DNA from: Bacillota bacterium | GTDB taxonomy: Bacteria > Bacillota > Negativicutes > Sporomusales > Sporomusaceae | Assembly (NCBI GenBank): GCA_017889675.1 | Contig: JAGGAA010000001.1 | Span: 1 to 42,518, forward strand | Direction of reading: 5' to 3' | Length of the DNA: 42,518 bases | Part shown: piece after piece, positions 26,749 through 35,306 of the stretch | Numbering within the stretch: the first letter of the stretch is position 1 | How the letters are laid out: every line of letters begins with the position of its first letter | Translations under genes and position numbers: made by a program | Notes under the pieces: generated by a model | Told to the model about the DNA's origin: nothing | The model's input: only the letters and a program-made list of their open reading frames with translations | Database searches by the model: none

Positions 26749-26976
26749 ATGCCGGACTATAAAAGCCATTGGGAACTTAAGCTGAACCACTCCCTCGGTA
26801 ATAAAACACGTCTTCTCTTTGCCAGCACAAATCGGCGATATCTTGTCGATATTACCCTCCAATCTTCAATCACTAAACAAATAATCCAACACGTTTTAGC
26901 AAACACTTGGAATGGCGACGAACTTATTGATTATCTGAATTCTAAAGTAGCTAATGAGGCAACTGTGGCTTTATAA
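26749..26976 (+). CDS. Small protein, paralogue of 20438-20647
   Basis: A 75-residue soluble protein of unknown function. It pairs with the protein at 20438 across its length (HWELKL, NKTRLLFAS, LVDITLQS, ELIDYLN). The ATG has AGAGG ten bases upstream, and a strong terminator follows at 27045. It diverges from the DUF5132-like gene at 26197 and converges with the P-type ATPase gene. Confidence 0.72.
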   Translation: MPDYKSHWELKLNHSLGNKTRLLFASTNRRYLVDITLQSSITKQIIQHVLANTWNGDELIDYLNSKVANEATVAL

Positions 26977-27044
26977 GCAACACAAATGTTAGGAAATCCA
27001 ATCAACTTTGTTCCAAAGGTCATAACACATCAACGCCCCACGCC

Positions 27045-27080
27045 AAAAACACGTCTTGCTTTTGTACAAGACGTGTTTTT
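27045..27080. terminator. Bidirectional terminator
   Basis: A perfect 14-bp stem (AAAAACACGTCTTG with CAAGACGTGTTTTT) and an 8-base loop. It has T-runs in both directions and lies between the convergent genes ending at 26976 (plus) and 27096 (minus), so it likely serves both. Confidence 0.88.
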
Positions 27081-27095
27081 GCTTCCTAACCACGT

Positions 27096-30000
27096 TCAAA
27101 TCAGCTTGGGCTTGCACGGTGTGACTGTTTCCAACTGTAACGCTGGCACTCCTGCCAACATCTTGGTTAATCCTAAATCCAAGATTGCCGATGCGGAGGC
27201 AACCATAAACGCGATTAACCACTCGGATAAAGTAATTCCAGTTGTACCGAGCACAGGCTGTAGAACCGGAATATAGACAGCGCCAGCCACCATCGCCATG
27301 GACAAAGCTACTGCCCCGACCAACCAGCCATTACTGAACAATCCCACCCTGCCGGAATGCTTTTCTAAACGACAATCAAAAATATGAATAAACTGGCTTA
27401 TCGCTAATTCAACCAACACTAAAGTCCGAGCTGCTAATAGATTACCACCCAATTTCAGTCTCCAATAAAATAATCCTAAACTAGTTAAACCAATACTTAT
27501 CCCCCTGCTAAGAATCTTTCTGCCTAGACCTCCGTCAAAAACACTTTCACTAGCGCTTCTTGGCGGCTGTTGCATAATATTGCGAGCCGGAGGATCATTC
27601 ACCAGAGCAATGGCTGGCAATCCATCTCCCACCAGATTAATCCACAACAATTGAATCGGTATGAGTGGTAACGGTAATCCAGTCATTACGGCCAAAAGCA
27701 TAAGCATTACTTCCCCAATATTCGTAGCAACCAAATAACGAATTGCTTTTCGTATATTGGCATATATGGACCGTCCCTCTTCCATTGCTTTTACAATGGT
27801 GGCGAAATTATCATCCGCCAACGTAAGACTGGCGGCTTCCTTAGTTACATCTGTCCCCGTTAATCCCATTGCGATCCCTATATCCGCCGCTTTTATCGCC
27901 GGTGCATCATTAACACCATCTCCAGTCATTGCAACGATAAATCCTCTCGATTTTAAAGCCGTAATAATCCGTAGCTTATGGTGAGGTGATGTCCGGGCAT
28001 AAACCGACACATGCCGGCTGATCTGCTCTAGTTCCTGATCACTCATATTATCAAGTTCAGAACCCGTTACAATCTGATCACCAGGCAACAAAAGATTAAT
28101 CTCTTTGGCAATTGCGCTGGCAGTATTAGGATGGTCTCCGGTAATCATCACTACTTTTACTCCCGCTTCGTGACATTTAGCAATTGCGGCAGGCACTTCT
28201 GGCCGGGGGGGATCAATCATTCCCTGCATCCCCGTGAAAATGAGACCTTGTTCTAGTTCCTTCTCGCCTTCGCATTCCGCATTGGTAACTGGTCGATAAG
28301 CAAAAGCCAGTACTCGTAAAGCGGCTGAAGTCATTTTCTCATTTGCCACTAAAATTTCGTGCCTTTTATTTTCATCCATTCTCACAACCTTTCCATTATG
28401 CAAAAGATACTCACATGCTACTAATATTTTATCCGGCGAACCTTTACAATGAAGGCTCTTTTCTCCATTCTCATCATAAATTACGGACATCATACGACGT
28501 TCAGATTCAAACGGATTTTCTAATATCCGCAGATATTTCTTGTCTAAATCCTGCTGCCATACTCCTGCCTTAGCAGCCGCCACGATAATGGCCCCTTCTG
28601 TTGGATCTCCGTTTATCCGCCACCCAAAAGCCTTATGGTCTTCCAGCGATACAATTTTACTTCGAACCGATGTTTTTCCATGTGCTAATTTCGCATTGTT
28701 GCATAATGCACCTGTTATCAGTGTCTGCATGATATCCCCATCATTTGTAGGATCAACGGGTACCCCGGAACAAGTGAATTTCCCCACTGGTGAATACCCT
28801 TCTCCGCTTACCTTCCAATATCGCCCATACGTATAGGCTTCCCTTACAGTCATTTCGTTCTTAGTAAGCGTACCAGTTTTATCAGAACAAATTACCGTTG
28901 CACACCCTAATGTCTCAATAGAAGATAGCTTGCGAACAATAATATTCCTTTTACTCATTCGCTGCAATCCCATAGCTAGGGCAATAATAACAATAGCAGT
29001 TAAACCTTCCGGAATTGCTGCCACAGCTAAACTGGCACCCGTCTGTAACATGCTTAATAACGGTTGCCCGTGTAAAAGACCGGCAAAAAACACTAAGCCA
29101 GATACAGCCAGACAACCCCAGACTAAATACTTAGCTAGTTCTTCAAGACGACGCTGCAAGGGCGTAATTTTCTCCTCGTATTCCTGAATTAGCTGGGCAA
29201 CCTTTCCCATTTCAGTAGCCATGCCTGTGGCTATAACTACCGCCGTCGCCCGTCCTCTTGTCACAGAAGTTCCCATATAAACCATGTTATTGCGCTCAGC
29301 AAGAGGTACTAAAGAATTAGCCACAAACATGGCTTCTTTTTTTGCCGGAACTGTTTCACCAGTCAACGACGCTTCTTCCACCTCAAACCGTCTGGAAGTA
29401 AGCAACCTCGCATCTGCCGGAACTTTATCCCCTGCTTCCAGGACAATGATATCTCCAGGTACTAATTCTTGGGCTTTTATTTTTCTTGTACGTCCCTCCC
29501 GAATCACATTCGCCTGAGGAGCAGCCATTTTTTGCAAGGCATCCAAAGATTTTTCCGCTTTCTGTTCCTGAACCACTCCCAGAATCGCATTGGCAACCAC
29601 AATAGCCAATGTCAAAAACGAGTCTTTTTTCCGTCCGAGTACAAAAGACAAACCAGCAGCACCAATTAAAACCTGCACCATCAAATCCTTAAATTGATGA
29701 ATCAGTAGTTTCCAAAAGCCGGGGGTTTCTTTTTTTTCAAGAAGGTTCGCCCCATACTGCATCCGCCTTGTATCTGCTTCTCTTTCACTCAGCCCACACT
29801 CCGGTGAAGTATCCATGCGCTCACAGGTTAGTTCGGGAGACAAAGAGAAAACCTCATTATTGGAATTCTCTTTTCCTTTTAAGGCGGGAAAAACTAGTTC
29901 GGCAGGAGATTTAGTGGGTACTACACCGGTTCTTACACTATTAAAACGTTGAAGATCTAATGCCGAATCTTTTACAACAGCGTTGTGCTTAAACACCCGC

Positions 30001-31970
30001 GCGGAATTTGCCAAAACCACCAACGTACTAAAATTTATTAACAGCGTCGCCGCAACCGGAGCAATAAATCGGGCCGCCGCCAGCGCAATTCCTACCACCC
30101 CTAATCCCACCGACACGGCCAAATTCTGACGGACGATTTCATCCGTATATTTGCTTAAATGCACAAGGTTAGGAAGCTTTCGTAAATCATCTCCTTTAAT
30201 AATAACATCGGCCGCCCGGGCAGTGACATTATCATGGCAACCTAAAGAAATACCAATATCCGCGTCCACGAATGCCTGTGAAGCATTTTTACCGGCACCA
30301 ACCATTACAACACGGCGTCCTTCTCGTTGCAATCCTCTGATTATTGCGGACTTATCATTGGCCCGAACATTACTCCACTGGTTCGTAAATCCAAGTTCAT
30401 CCGTAGCAGCGGTTTGCTCCTCCCCGCTAATTAACCCGATATGATCAATACCTAATACTCTGAGACGGGTTATTGCCTCATCACTTTCATTTCTAACCTT
30501 ATCTCTATAGCCAACCAGTCCCATAGGCCTCCCATCAACAGCAACATAAAGCACATGTAGTCCTAAATGCTGCATCCGGCGGATTCTAGCCTTGGCACGT
30601 CCTAGCTTGATGTTCTCTTGATTCATAAAAGCCTCGCTACCCGCCGCAACTTGATATTCGCCAACGTTACACCGCACACCCAAATCATCAAGCACAAAAC
30701 TGTCCGTCGGAATCAAACTCAAACCTTTTTTTTCCGCATACTTAGCCATCATTCTACCAACCGGCTTTTGGGTTGCAGCAACAGCTGAAGCGGTAAGTTC
30801 CACTGCTTCAGCCTCGGTGAATTTCTTTTCTAATATAACCAATTCCTCGATCTCGGGAAGCGCCGTAACAATAGTACTTTCCTTGTCCAATATAAAAGTA
30901 TCCGCCTTACTAATACTTTCGAAATGGCCTGCATCTTTAACATATACCCCGTCACGCGCCGCAGCCCCTAGCGCCGCCCCTACTGCTGTATGCCGCGAAA
31001 GAGCTACTGCTATTGGACACCCGGCAAGCAGTACCGCCAGACTTCGCGCTACATCCCGTGTCAACAAATAGGTTAACCCCGCAATCCCAATACTCCACGG
31101 AACTAACTTTTCAGCATAGTAATCCGTCTTAAGAGCAGCCGACTTCCTATGGTTTACATTGGGAATGAAATCCTCTTGTCCAACATCATTTCCATCCTTC
31201 CCACCTATTTTCGCTACATTCTCAGTCTTTTTGCCACTCAAACCGGAAACACAGCCATATTCGCCACCGGCCATTTCTCTAATAGCTGCATGAGTGCGAA
31301 CTTGCATCACATGCCTAAAAAGATTGCTTAGATGCACAATCCATAGCACCGACAACCCTGTAATACTCTCCCGCATAGCTAACAAAATCAAAGTAGCTGA
31401 GAAAATAATAAGATCGGAATTAAACTTTTTCTTTTGTGCCAACCGCTTTAAACCATTTCTCAAAATCGGATAACCTGAAATTAAAGTGGTAATGGCTGCC
31501 AGGTTAAAGACTCGCTGCGATGCAGCTAACGGTGAACGCCCGACAAACATCCGTTTTAAAAAAATTCCTGCCAGAGCACCGCCTGTAGCAATTGTATATA
31601 CCAATGGATAATTCGTCGGTTCACCAGATGTCGCTTGTATTGTAGCTGCAACTTCCGCTTGAACATTGGCGACACTTTTCTTTAAACTCTCCTTACTCTT
31701 AGAAGCTTGAACAATACCGTGCATGTATACCGTCCAGCATTGAGCAATTTGCTGTTGAATATCTGCAAAACCTATTACATCGACATCAAAATAAATCAGT
31801 GCTCTACCAGTCAAGGGATTGGCAGTCACATCTGTTATCCCTTTTAACTTACGTAAACGTCCTATCAAGAATCTCCCATAAATTGAATTTCGCCGGAGAC
31901 CATCTACCTCAATACGTAACCGCCCCGGAAGCAATCGATATTTGGGGGCCATAAAAACTGAAGTCACCAC
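27096..31970 (-). CDS. Double P-type ATPase, CtpI-like: HMA2 + dead half + active P2 half
   Basis: A 1624-residue cation pump in one chain. Residues 8-85 resemble an HMA2 domain (LLPGRLRIEVDGLRRN). Residues 130-700 form a P1B-like ATPase whose motifs are lost: GCPIAV replaces the CPC helix, the phosphorylation site is D362-KEST instead of DKTGT, GAGKNA (558-563) replaces GDGVND, and no actuator TGE is visible. From about 740 follows a complete P2-type ATPase: SLTGET, AIPEGL, D1030-KTGTLT, GDGVND (1350-1355), and TM5/TM6 motifs TNIGEV and LWINLVGDGLPA. This resembles SERCA with Thr changed to Gly, so Ca2+ or Mn2+ are the likely ions. Mycobacterial CtpI has a similar layout. GTG 31970 has AGGAGG 6 bases upstream. 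Any role of the dead half is inference. Confidence 0.9.
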   Translation of the reverse strand: MVTSVFMAPKYRLLPGRLRIEVDGLRRNSIYGRFLIGRLRKLKGITDVTANPLTGRALIYFDVDVIGFADIQQQIAQCWTVYMHGIVQASKSKESLKKSVANVQAEVAATIQATSGEPTNYPLVYTIATGGALAGIFLKRMFVGRSPLAASQRVFNLAAITTLISGYPILRNGLKRLAQKKKFNSDLIIFSATLILLAMRESITGLSVLWIVHLSNLFRHVMQVRTHAAIREMAGGEYGCVSGLSGKKTENVAKIGGKDGNDVGQEDFIPNVNHRKSAALKTDYYAEKLVPWSIGIAGLTYLLTRDVARSLAVLLAGCPIAVALSRHTAVGAALGAAARDGVYVKDAGHFESISKADTFILDKESTIVTALPEIEELVILEKKFTEAEAVELTASAVAATQKPVGRMMAKYAEKKGLSLIPTDSFVLDDLGVRCNVGEYQVAAGSEAFMNQENIKLGRAKARIRRMQHLGLHVLYVAVDGRPMGLVGYRDKVRNESDEAITRLRVLGIDHIGLISGEEQTAATDELGFTNQWSNVRANDKSAIIRGLQREGRRVVMVGAGKNASQAFVDADIGISLGCHDNVTARAADVIIKGDDLRKLPNLVHLSKYTDEIVRQNLAVSVGLGVVGIALAAARFIAPVAATLLINFSTLVVLANSARVFKHNAVVKDSALDLQRFNSVRTGVVPTKSPAELVFPALKGKENSNNEVFSLSPELTCERMDTSPECGLSEREADTRRMQYGANLLEKKETPGFWKLLIHQFKDLMVQVLIGAAGLSFVLGRKKDSFLTLAIVVANAILGVVQEQKAEKSLDALQKMAAPQANVIREGRTRKIKAQELVPGDIIVLEAGDKVPADARLLTSRRFEVEEASLTGETVPAKKEAMFVANSLVPLAERNNMVYMGTSVTRGRATAVVIATGMATEMGKVAQLIQEYEEKITPLQRRLEELAKYLVWGCLAVSGLVFFAGLLHGQPLLSMLQTGASLAVAAIPEGLTAIVIIALAMGLQRMSKRNIIVRKLSSIETLGCATVICSDKTGTLTKNEMTVREAYTYGRYWKVSGEGYSPVGKFTCSGVPVDPTNDGDIMQTLITGALCNNAKLAHGKTSVRSKIVSLEDHKAFGWRINGDPTEGAIIVAAAKAGVWQQDLDKKYLRILENPFESERRMMSVIYDENGEKSLHCKGSPDKILVACEYLLHNGKVVRMDENKRHEILVANEKMTSAALRVLAFAYRPVTNAECEGEKELEQGLIFTGMQGMIDPPRPEVPAAIAKCHEAGVKVVMITGDHPNTASAIAKEINLLLPGDQIVTGSELDNMSDQELEQISRHVSVYARTSPHHKLRIITALKSRGFIVAMTGDGVNDAPAIKAADIGIAMGLTGTDVTKEAASLTLADDNFATIVKAMEEGRSIYANIRKAIRYLVATNIGEVMLMLLAVMTGLPLPLIPIQLLWINLVGDGLPAIALVNDPPARNIMQQPPRSASESVFDGGLGRKILSRGISIGLTSLGLFYWRLKLGGNLLAARTLVLVELAISQFIHIFDCRLEKHSGRVGLFSNGWLVGAVALSMAMVAGAVYIPVLQPVLGTTGITLSEWLIAFMVASASAILDLGLTKMLAGVPALQLETVTPCKPKLI

Positions 31971-32169
31971 TATGTTCCTCCTACCCGCATTGTTATCCGA
32001 TTTTTACCCAATGCAGGTAGTATTTTCAAACTCATAACTTAGTATGCAAAATATCGGGGGTAACTTTCCCCCAAAAATAAGCATGAAAGCAGATGCTATT
32101 TCACATCAACCCTATAACAAAAATAAGCAAAGCGTCTGCTTTGCCATAAGAGTTATCTTCTGAGAATTC
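31971..32169. other. Intergenic stretch with two hairpins
   Basis: Between the small membrane protein and the ATPase gene, both on the minus strand: GGGGG with CCCCC around 7 bases (32056-32072), and AAAGCAGATGCT with AGCGTCTGCTTT (32086-32097 and 32131-32142, one mismatch). Neither is followed by a strong T-run on the minus strand. They could modulate read-through into the ATPase gene. Confidence 0.45.
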
Positions 32170-32331
32170 TTATTGATATTTATCATTATATATATTTATT
32201 ATAGCGCTTCCAAATAGCACCAGTACCCCCGCACTCATTATGATCTTTAACAAACTCGAGGATAAGGTGCCGGACATAATTGCCAAAAAAGAAACCGTAC
32301 AAAGCAAAACTAAATTAGTACGATCTGTCAT
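32170..32331 (-). CDS. 53-residue membrane protein
   Basis: A small membrane protein: MTDRTNLVLL start, hydrophobic stretches about 7-24 and 28-48, and a short polar end NDKYQ. The ATG at 32331 has AAAGGAAGATAGAG upstream. It lies between the unknown 303-residue gene and the large ATPase, all on the minus strand, and might be a small partner of the pump. No family is recognised. Confidence 0.6.
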   Translation of the reverse strand: MTDRTNLVLLCTVSFLAIMSGTLSSSLLKIIMSAGVLVLFGSAIINIYNDKYQ

Positions 32332-32365
32332 ATACTCTATCTTCCTTTAATATTTTTTCTCAAAA

Positions 32366-33277
32366 TCAACCAGCTATACAGCATCGCGTTTCTTTCTTGA
32401 AAGACTTATGCTCCATCCGCTTTTTGACTTTTTCTATTTCTTTTTCGTAGTGAAGCTCCCACACCACATCGTATAATTCGTAAAAGCTTATAGCAGCCAT
32501 ACGGCATGTGTCCTTTGCTAATTTTCGTTGAACTGAATTTAGAATGCCTGCAATTTGACTAATCATAGTCTGCCGGACTCGTAAAACGTTTTGTTTGGGG
32601 CAACAGTCAACCATTTTTAAAACACTTTCCCCTGGTTTCATCTTTTTAGCGAGCTTCTTAACTAGGAAAAACACTTTAAACTGATCAACATATTCCCGAT
32701 ATGACTGACTAATTAATTCTTCTGAACTCTCTATAATATGCATTGTTCTCAAATATTCTTGAATTAATCCATCAATATAATGTATATTTCCTTGAACCCC
32801 ATAGTCACCATAATGCATATTCACAAAAGCAACCGCTCCAAAATGTTTCTCTGTTTCCCTTTGTATAATATTCCTAAGCTCTTTCACGAGAATATCCAAA
32901 TCGCTTCGAGAAAGAATATTGTTATAAAAAGCGTCTTGGTCAAATACCTTTCTCTCAATTATTAGGTCAACAAAAATGCTAATTCTGTCCAAACGGCTTT
33001 GAAAAAACTCTTCTATTCGTTGGTTAATTGCCTGATGACAATAATCCACCTTATCACTCACTGCAGTAGCTTGCCGTTCTAAAGTCTGGTGTAAGAAAAA
33101 TATTCTCGCTGCAGCGTTACTCTGAAACCGTGCCTTCAGCAACATCGGAGTATTGATTGCCTTTATCTTCTTATATGGCCTATAATAATTTATTCCTAAT
33201 ATTTTACGTGCCACAAACCTTACGCTCCATCCTTTGCTACCTATACACATATAGCATATGTTATTTTGGTTTTTCAA
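32366..33277 (-). CDS. Unrecognised 303-residue helical protein
   Basis: I do not recognise this family. The protein is soluble, basic, predicted almost wholly helical (for example RQSNA-like helices, FFQSRLDRISIFVDLII, then LVKELRNIIQRETEKHFGAV), with Cys at the C-terminus (ETRCCIAG). No membrane segment or catalytic motif stands out. The frame opens at TTG 33277 without a clear ribosome binding site; an internal GTG at codon 22, with GGAG ten bases upstream, may be the real start. It precedes the 53-residue membrane protein and the P-type ATPase on the same strand, so it could be part of that group. Confidence 0.55.
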   Translation of the reverse strand: MKNQNNICYMCIGSKGWSVRFVARKILGINYYRPYKKIKAINTPMLLKARFQSNAAARIFFLHQTLERQATAVSDKVDYCHQAINQRIEEFFQSRLDRISIFVDLIIERKVFDQDAFYNNILSRSDLDILVKELRNIIQRETEKHFGAVAFVNMHYGDYGVQGNIHYIDGLIQEYLRTMHIIESSEELISQSYREYVDQFKVFFLVKKLAKKMKPGESVLKMVDCCPKQNVLRVRQTMISQIAGILNSVQRKLAKDTCRMAAISFYELYDVVWELHYEKEIEKVKKRMEHKSFKKETRCCIAG

Positions 33278-33370
33278 TGGTTAAGGACATGTTAAACCTT
33301 TGTAAATATAATTACATAAGCCCTTTCTGACAAGGAAATACTGAATATAAACGCAAGGAGGTGCCCATTG

Positions 33371-33955
33371 ATGAATGTACTACGATGGGGAACAAAAATA
33401 ATTGAGAACGCATCGCCAGCTGGCTTAATTCTTGCCGGTACGGCGTTGGCGCTCACCACCCCACCGTTCCGCAGAAAACTGCGCGGTGTCGCAGTGATGG
33501 CCACTCGTGGGGTTCTTGTAGCAACAGAAACCGTACAAAACACCGCATTGACACTACGGGAAGGATTAGAAGACATTGTAGCCGAGGCGAAAGCATCTTC
33601 CGATCCATTGGCAGAAGATGAAAAAAACAAGTGTACGCTGACAACCGCTGTCAAAAATCACGGACGCCGCTTGGCAGTGACGGCTGCCGCTGGTGCCTTA
33701 GCCGTCCGCGATGAATTTAACAATATTGTTGAAGAAGCTAAAAAGGAATCCCCCACTAATGAAGAAAATACCGAGATGAATGCTTTGACCGAGTCGGCGG
33801 AAACCAAAGGTTCAAATGAAGCTGAATTTCAAGCTACTAATCAACCACTTGCACTCTCCGAAACTACTGCTCCAGACCACGAAATCCTTGAAGAAGTCGA
33901 ACCCGACATCGGTTCAACCACTTCTCTCAAAAGGCGTACCCGTAGTAATAAGTAA
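33371..33955 (+). CDS. DUF5132-like protein with duplicated helix and acidic tail
   Basis: A 194-residue member of the local DUF5132-like family. An N-terminal hydrophobic, Ala/Gly-rich segment (about 12-32) is followed by RRKLRGVAVMATRGVLVATE and an amphipathic helix ending LREGLEDIVAEAK. A second, weaker copy follows (RRLAVTAAAGALAVRDEFNN then IVEEAKKE), then a long acidic low-complexity tail with basic end (RRTRSNK). ATG 33371 has AAGGAGG 9 bases upstream. It diverges from the 303-residue gene and is closed by a perfect terminator. A membrane-bound scaffold or pump accessory is my guess only. Confidence 0.72.
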   Translation: MNVLRWGTKIIENASPAGLILAGTALALTTPPFRRKLRGVAVMATRGVLVATETVQNTALTLREGLEDIVAEAKASSDPLAEDEKNKCTLTTAVKNHGRRLAVTAAAGALAVRDEFNNIVEEAKKESPTNEENTEMNALTESAETKGSNEAEFQATNQPLALSETTAPDHEILEEVEPDIGSTTSLKRRTRSNK

Positions 33956-33959
33956 ATAT

Positions 33960-33995
33960 AAAAACTCTCTCCGCAGCAACGCGGAGAGAGTTTTT
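33960..33995. terminator. Bidirectional terminator
   Basis: A perfect 15-bp stem (AAAAACTCTCTCCGC with GCGGAGAGAGTTTTT) and a 6-base loop, between the convergent genes ending at 33955 and 33994. The stop codon of the minus-strand gene overlaps the T-run. Confidence 0.9.
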
Positions 33996-34227
33996 AAAAT
34001 ATCTTTAAACGAGTCCAAGAAATACCCGCCAAAAGGTTATCCTTAGATTGTTGGCTTCGCTTTTTTACATATCCGAAAAATTCCCCAAGAAATTCTTCCC
34101 ACAACTTTACTACCTCAGTCTTATCTTGAGCGGATTGTGCCCGAAGCTCAATACTCAAATCGACTGCTTCATGCAACTCTCTGGTCATGCCCTTAATCTT
34201 TTCCCGTAAAGATTCTACTGTAGCCAA
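33994..34227 (-). CDS. Small coiled-coil protein
   Basis: A 77-residue soluble, mostly helical protein (VESLREKIKGMTRELHEAVD start, EFFGYVKKRSQQS near the end), with a coiled-coil pattern and no membrane segment. The frame is open to 34242, but the TTG at 34227, with GGGAGGGGA 5 bases upstream, is the likely start. It follows the 34245 gene by 17 bases and is presumably its operon partner. No family is recognised; the layout loosely recalls phasin-like proteins. Confidence 0.62.
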   Translation of the reverse strand: MATVESLREKIKGMTRELHEAVDLSIELRAQSAQDKTEVVKLWEEFLGEFFGYVKKRSQQSKDNLLAGISWTRLKIF

Positions 34228-34244
34228 AAAATCCCCTCCCAATA

Positions 34245-34880
34245 TTATTCGTGCTCCGGTTCTAATGGCGCACCTGTTTCAGTAGTAGCCTCGTTTTCCA
34301 TTGACTCTTCCAAAATTCCCGAATCAATGGATTGTTTAAATTTTTCAAATTGAGCTTCACTAACAAGATCTTCTATATCTTCTTTGACTCCACTAAATAG
34401 GCCCTTTACTTGGTCTGAAAGTGCAATAACCCCTTGTACCGTTTTTACCGCTAGAGGCCGTATTTGCTCTCGCACACCAGGTAGTAACAATGCCCCAACT
34501 GCAGCAGCCCCCAGCCAGAAACTTGCATCTCTGCCGGTCGTTGTCTTAATCTGATGATTAAAGCGGCGGCGTGATCGGGCAAGCGCTCCCATATCCGGGC
34601 TGTTCTCCACTAAATCAATAAGCTCCGCCAATCCAAGTAGCTCCTTGCGTTCCTGCCGAATCATACGCTGTAGTGTTTTTCGAGCGTAAGGATCAGTGAC
34701 AGAAGCTAGCTGCTTCTCATATGTGTTTACCGCAGCCAGCTTAGCCTCAAAAATCTGTTCCATACCAATCATCGAATCTTCGTTAGCTGTTTCCGATAGT
34801 CGCTCCCTCAATCGCTGCGCTCGGGAAATTTTTCGGTCCTTTGGCGTAGTTTCCATTGCCTGATTCTCGATGCTTGCCAT
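34245..34880 (-). CDS. Helical N-terminal domain fused to DUF5132-like module
   Basis: A 211-residue protein. The N-terminal half is helical and ferritin-like in appearance (IFEAKLAAVNTYEKQLASV, then QRMIRQERKELLGLAELIDL), though a full set of metal ligands is not visible. A hydrophobic segment (FWLGAAAVGALLLPG) follows, then the shared module VREQIRPLAVKTVQGVIALSD and a helix ending DIEDLVSEAQFEKF, with an acidic tail. It is the largest of the three family members here. ATG 34880 has GGGGAGAG 10 bases upstream. Confidence 0.68.
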   Translation of the reverse strand: MASIENQAMETTPKDRKISRAQRLRERLSETANEDSMIGMEQIFEAKLAAVNTYEKQLASVTDPYARKTLQRMIRQERKELLGLAELIDLVENSPDMGALARSRRRFNHQIKTTTGRDASFWLGAAAVGALLLPGVREQIRPLAVKTVQGVIALSDQVKGLFSGVKEDIEDLVSEAQFEKFKQSIDSGILEESMENEATTETGAPLEPEHE

Positions 34881-35010
34881 AATAAGCTCTCTCCCCATCT
34901 GGAATATTATTCTAATATACTATCCAAAATTAACCACATTTATACAGCATTCCATCCCCTATCCATGTTTTTATCTAATTTGTAGATACTACATCTAGGA
35001 GGTGATAAAT

Positions 35011-35133
35011 ATGCATTGGCTATTGATTCGTCCAGCAATCGGATGGGGAGCATTTTTACTCATCCACGCCCTCGGTATTCCTCTGGTCTATAAAACGGGA
35101 AAGGCTGTTTCAACTAAACTAAGACCGCAATAA
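35011..35133 (+). CDS. 40-residue membrane protein
   Basis: A very short single-helix protein, MHWLLIRPAIGWGAFLLIHA then LGIPLVYKTGKAVSTKLRPQ. It has one of the best ribosome binding sites in the window, AGGAGGTGATAAAT directly before the ATG, and a perfect terminator 50 bases after its stop, so expression is likely. It lies divergent from the 34245 gene. No family is recognised. Confidence 0.65.
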   Translation: MHWLLIRPAIGWGAFLLIHALGIPLVYKTGKAVSTKLRPQ

Positions 35134-35181
35134 CGACAAACGACGATTTCTTCCACTTAAAACTAAAACAATTGTTGCTAC

Positions 35182-35220
35182 TAATGCTGCCATATTTTTA
35201 ATGGCAGCATTATATATTTT
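35182..35220 (+). terminator. Rho-independent terminator after the 40-residue gene
   Basis: A perfect 12-bp stem (TAATGCTGCCAT with ATGGCAGCATTA) and a 7-base loop, followed by TATATTTTT. Confidence 0.85.
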
Positions 35221-35228
35221 TCTTTCCG

Positions 35229-35306
35229 ATTAGAATAACTACTTCTTGCCCAACCATATGCTAGCCAGCCTAACTCAAATTATCCATTATTCTTATCAAA
35301 GCACTC
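35229..35306 (+). repeat. Dispersed repeat, copy 2
   Basis: Second copy of the 78-base block at 17257-17334, in the same orientation. The outer 27 bases on the left and about 30 on the right are identical, with scattered changes in the centre. Confidence 0.85.
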
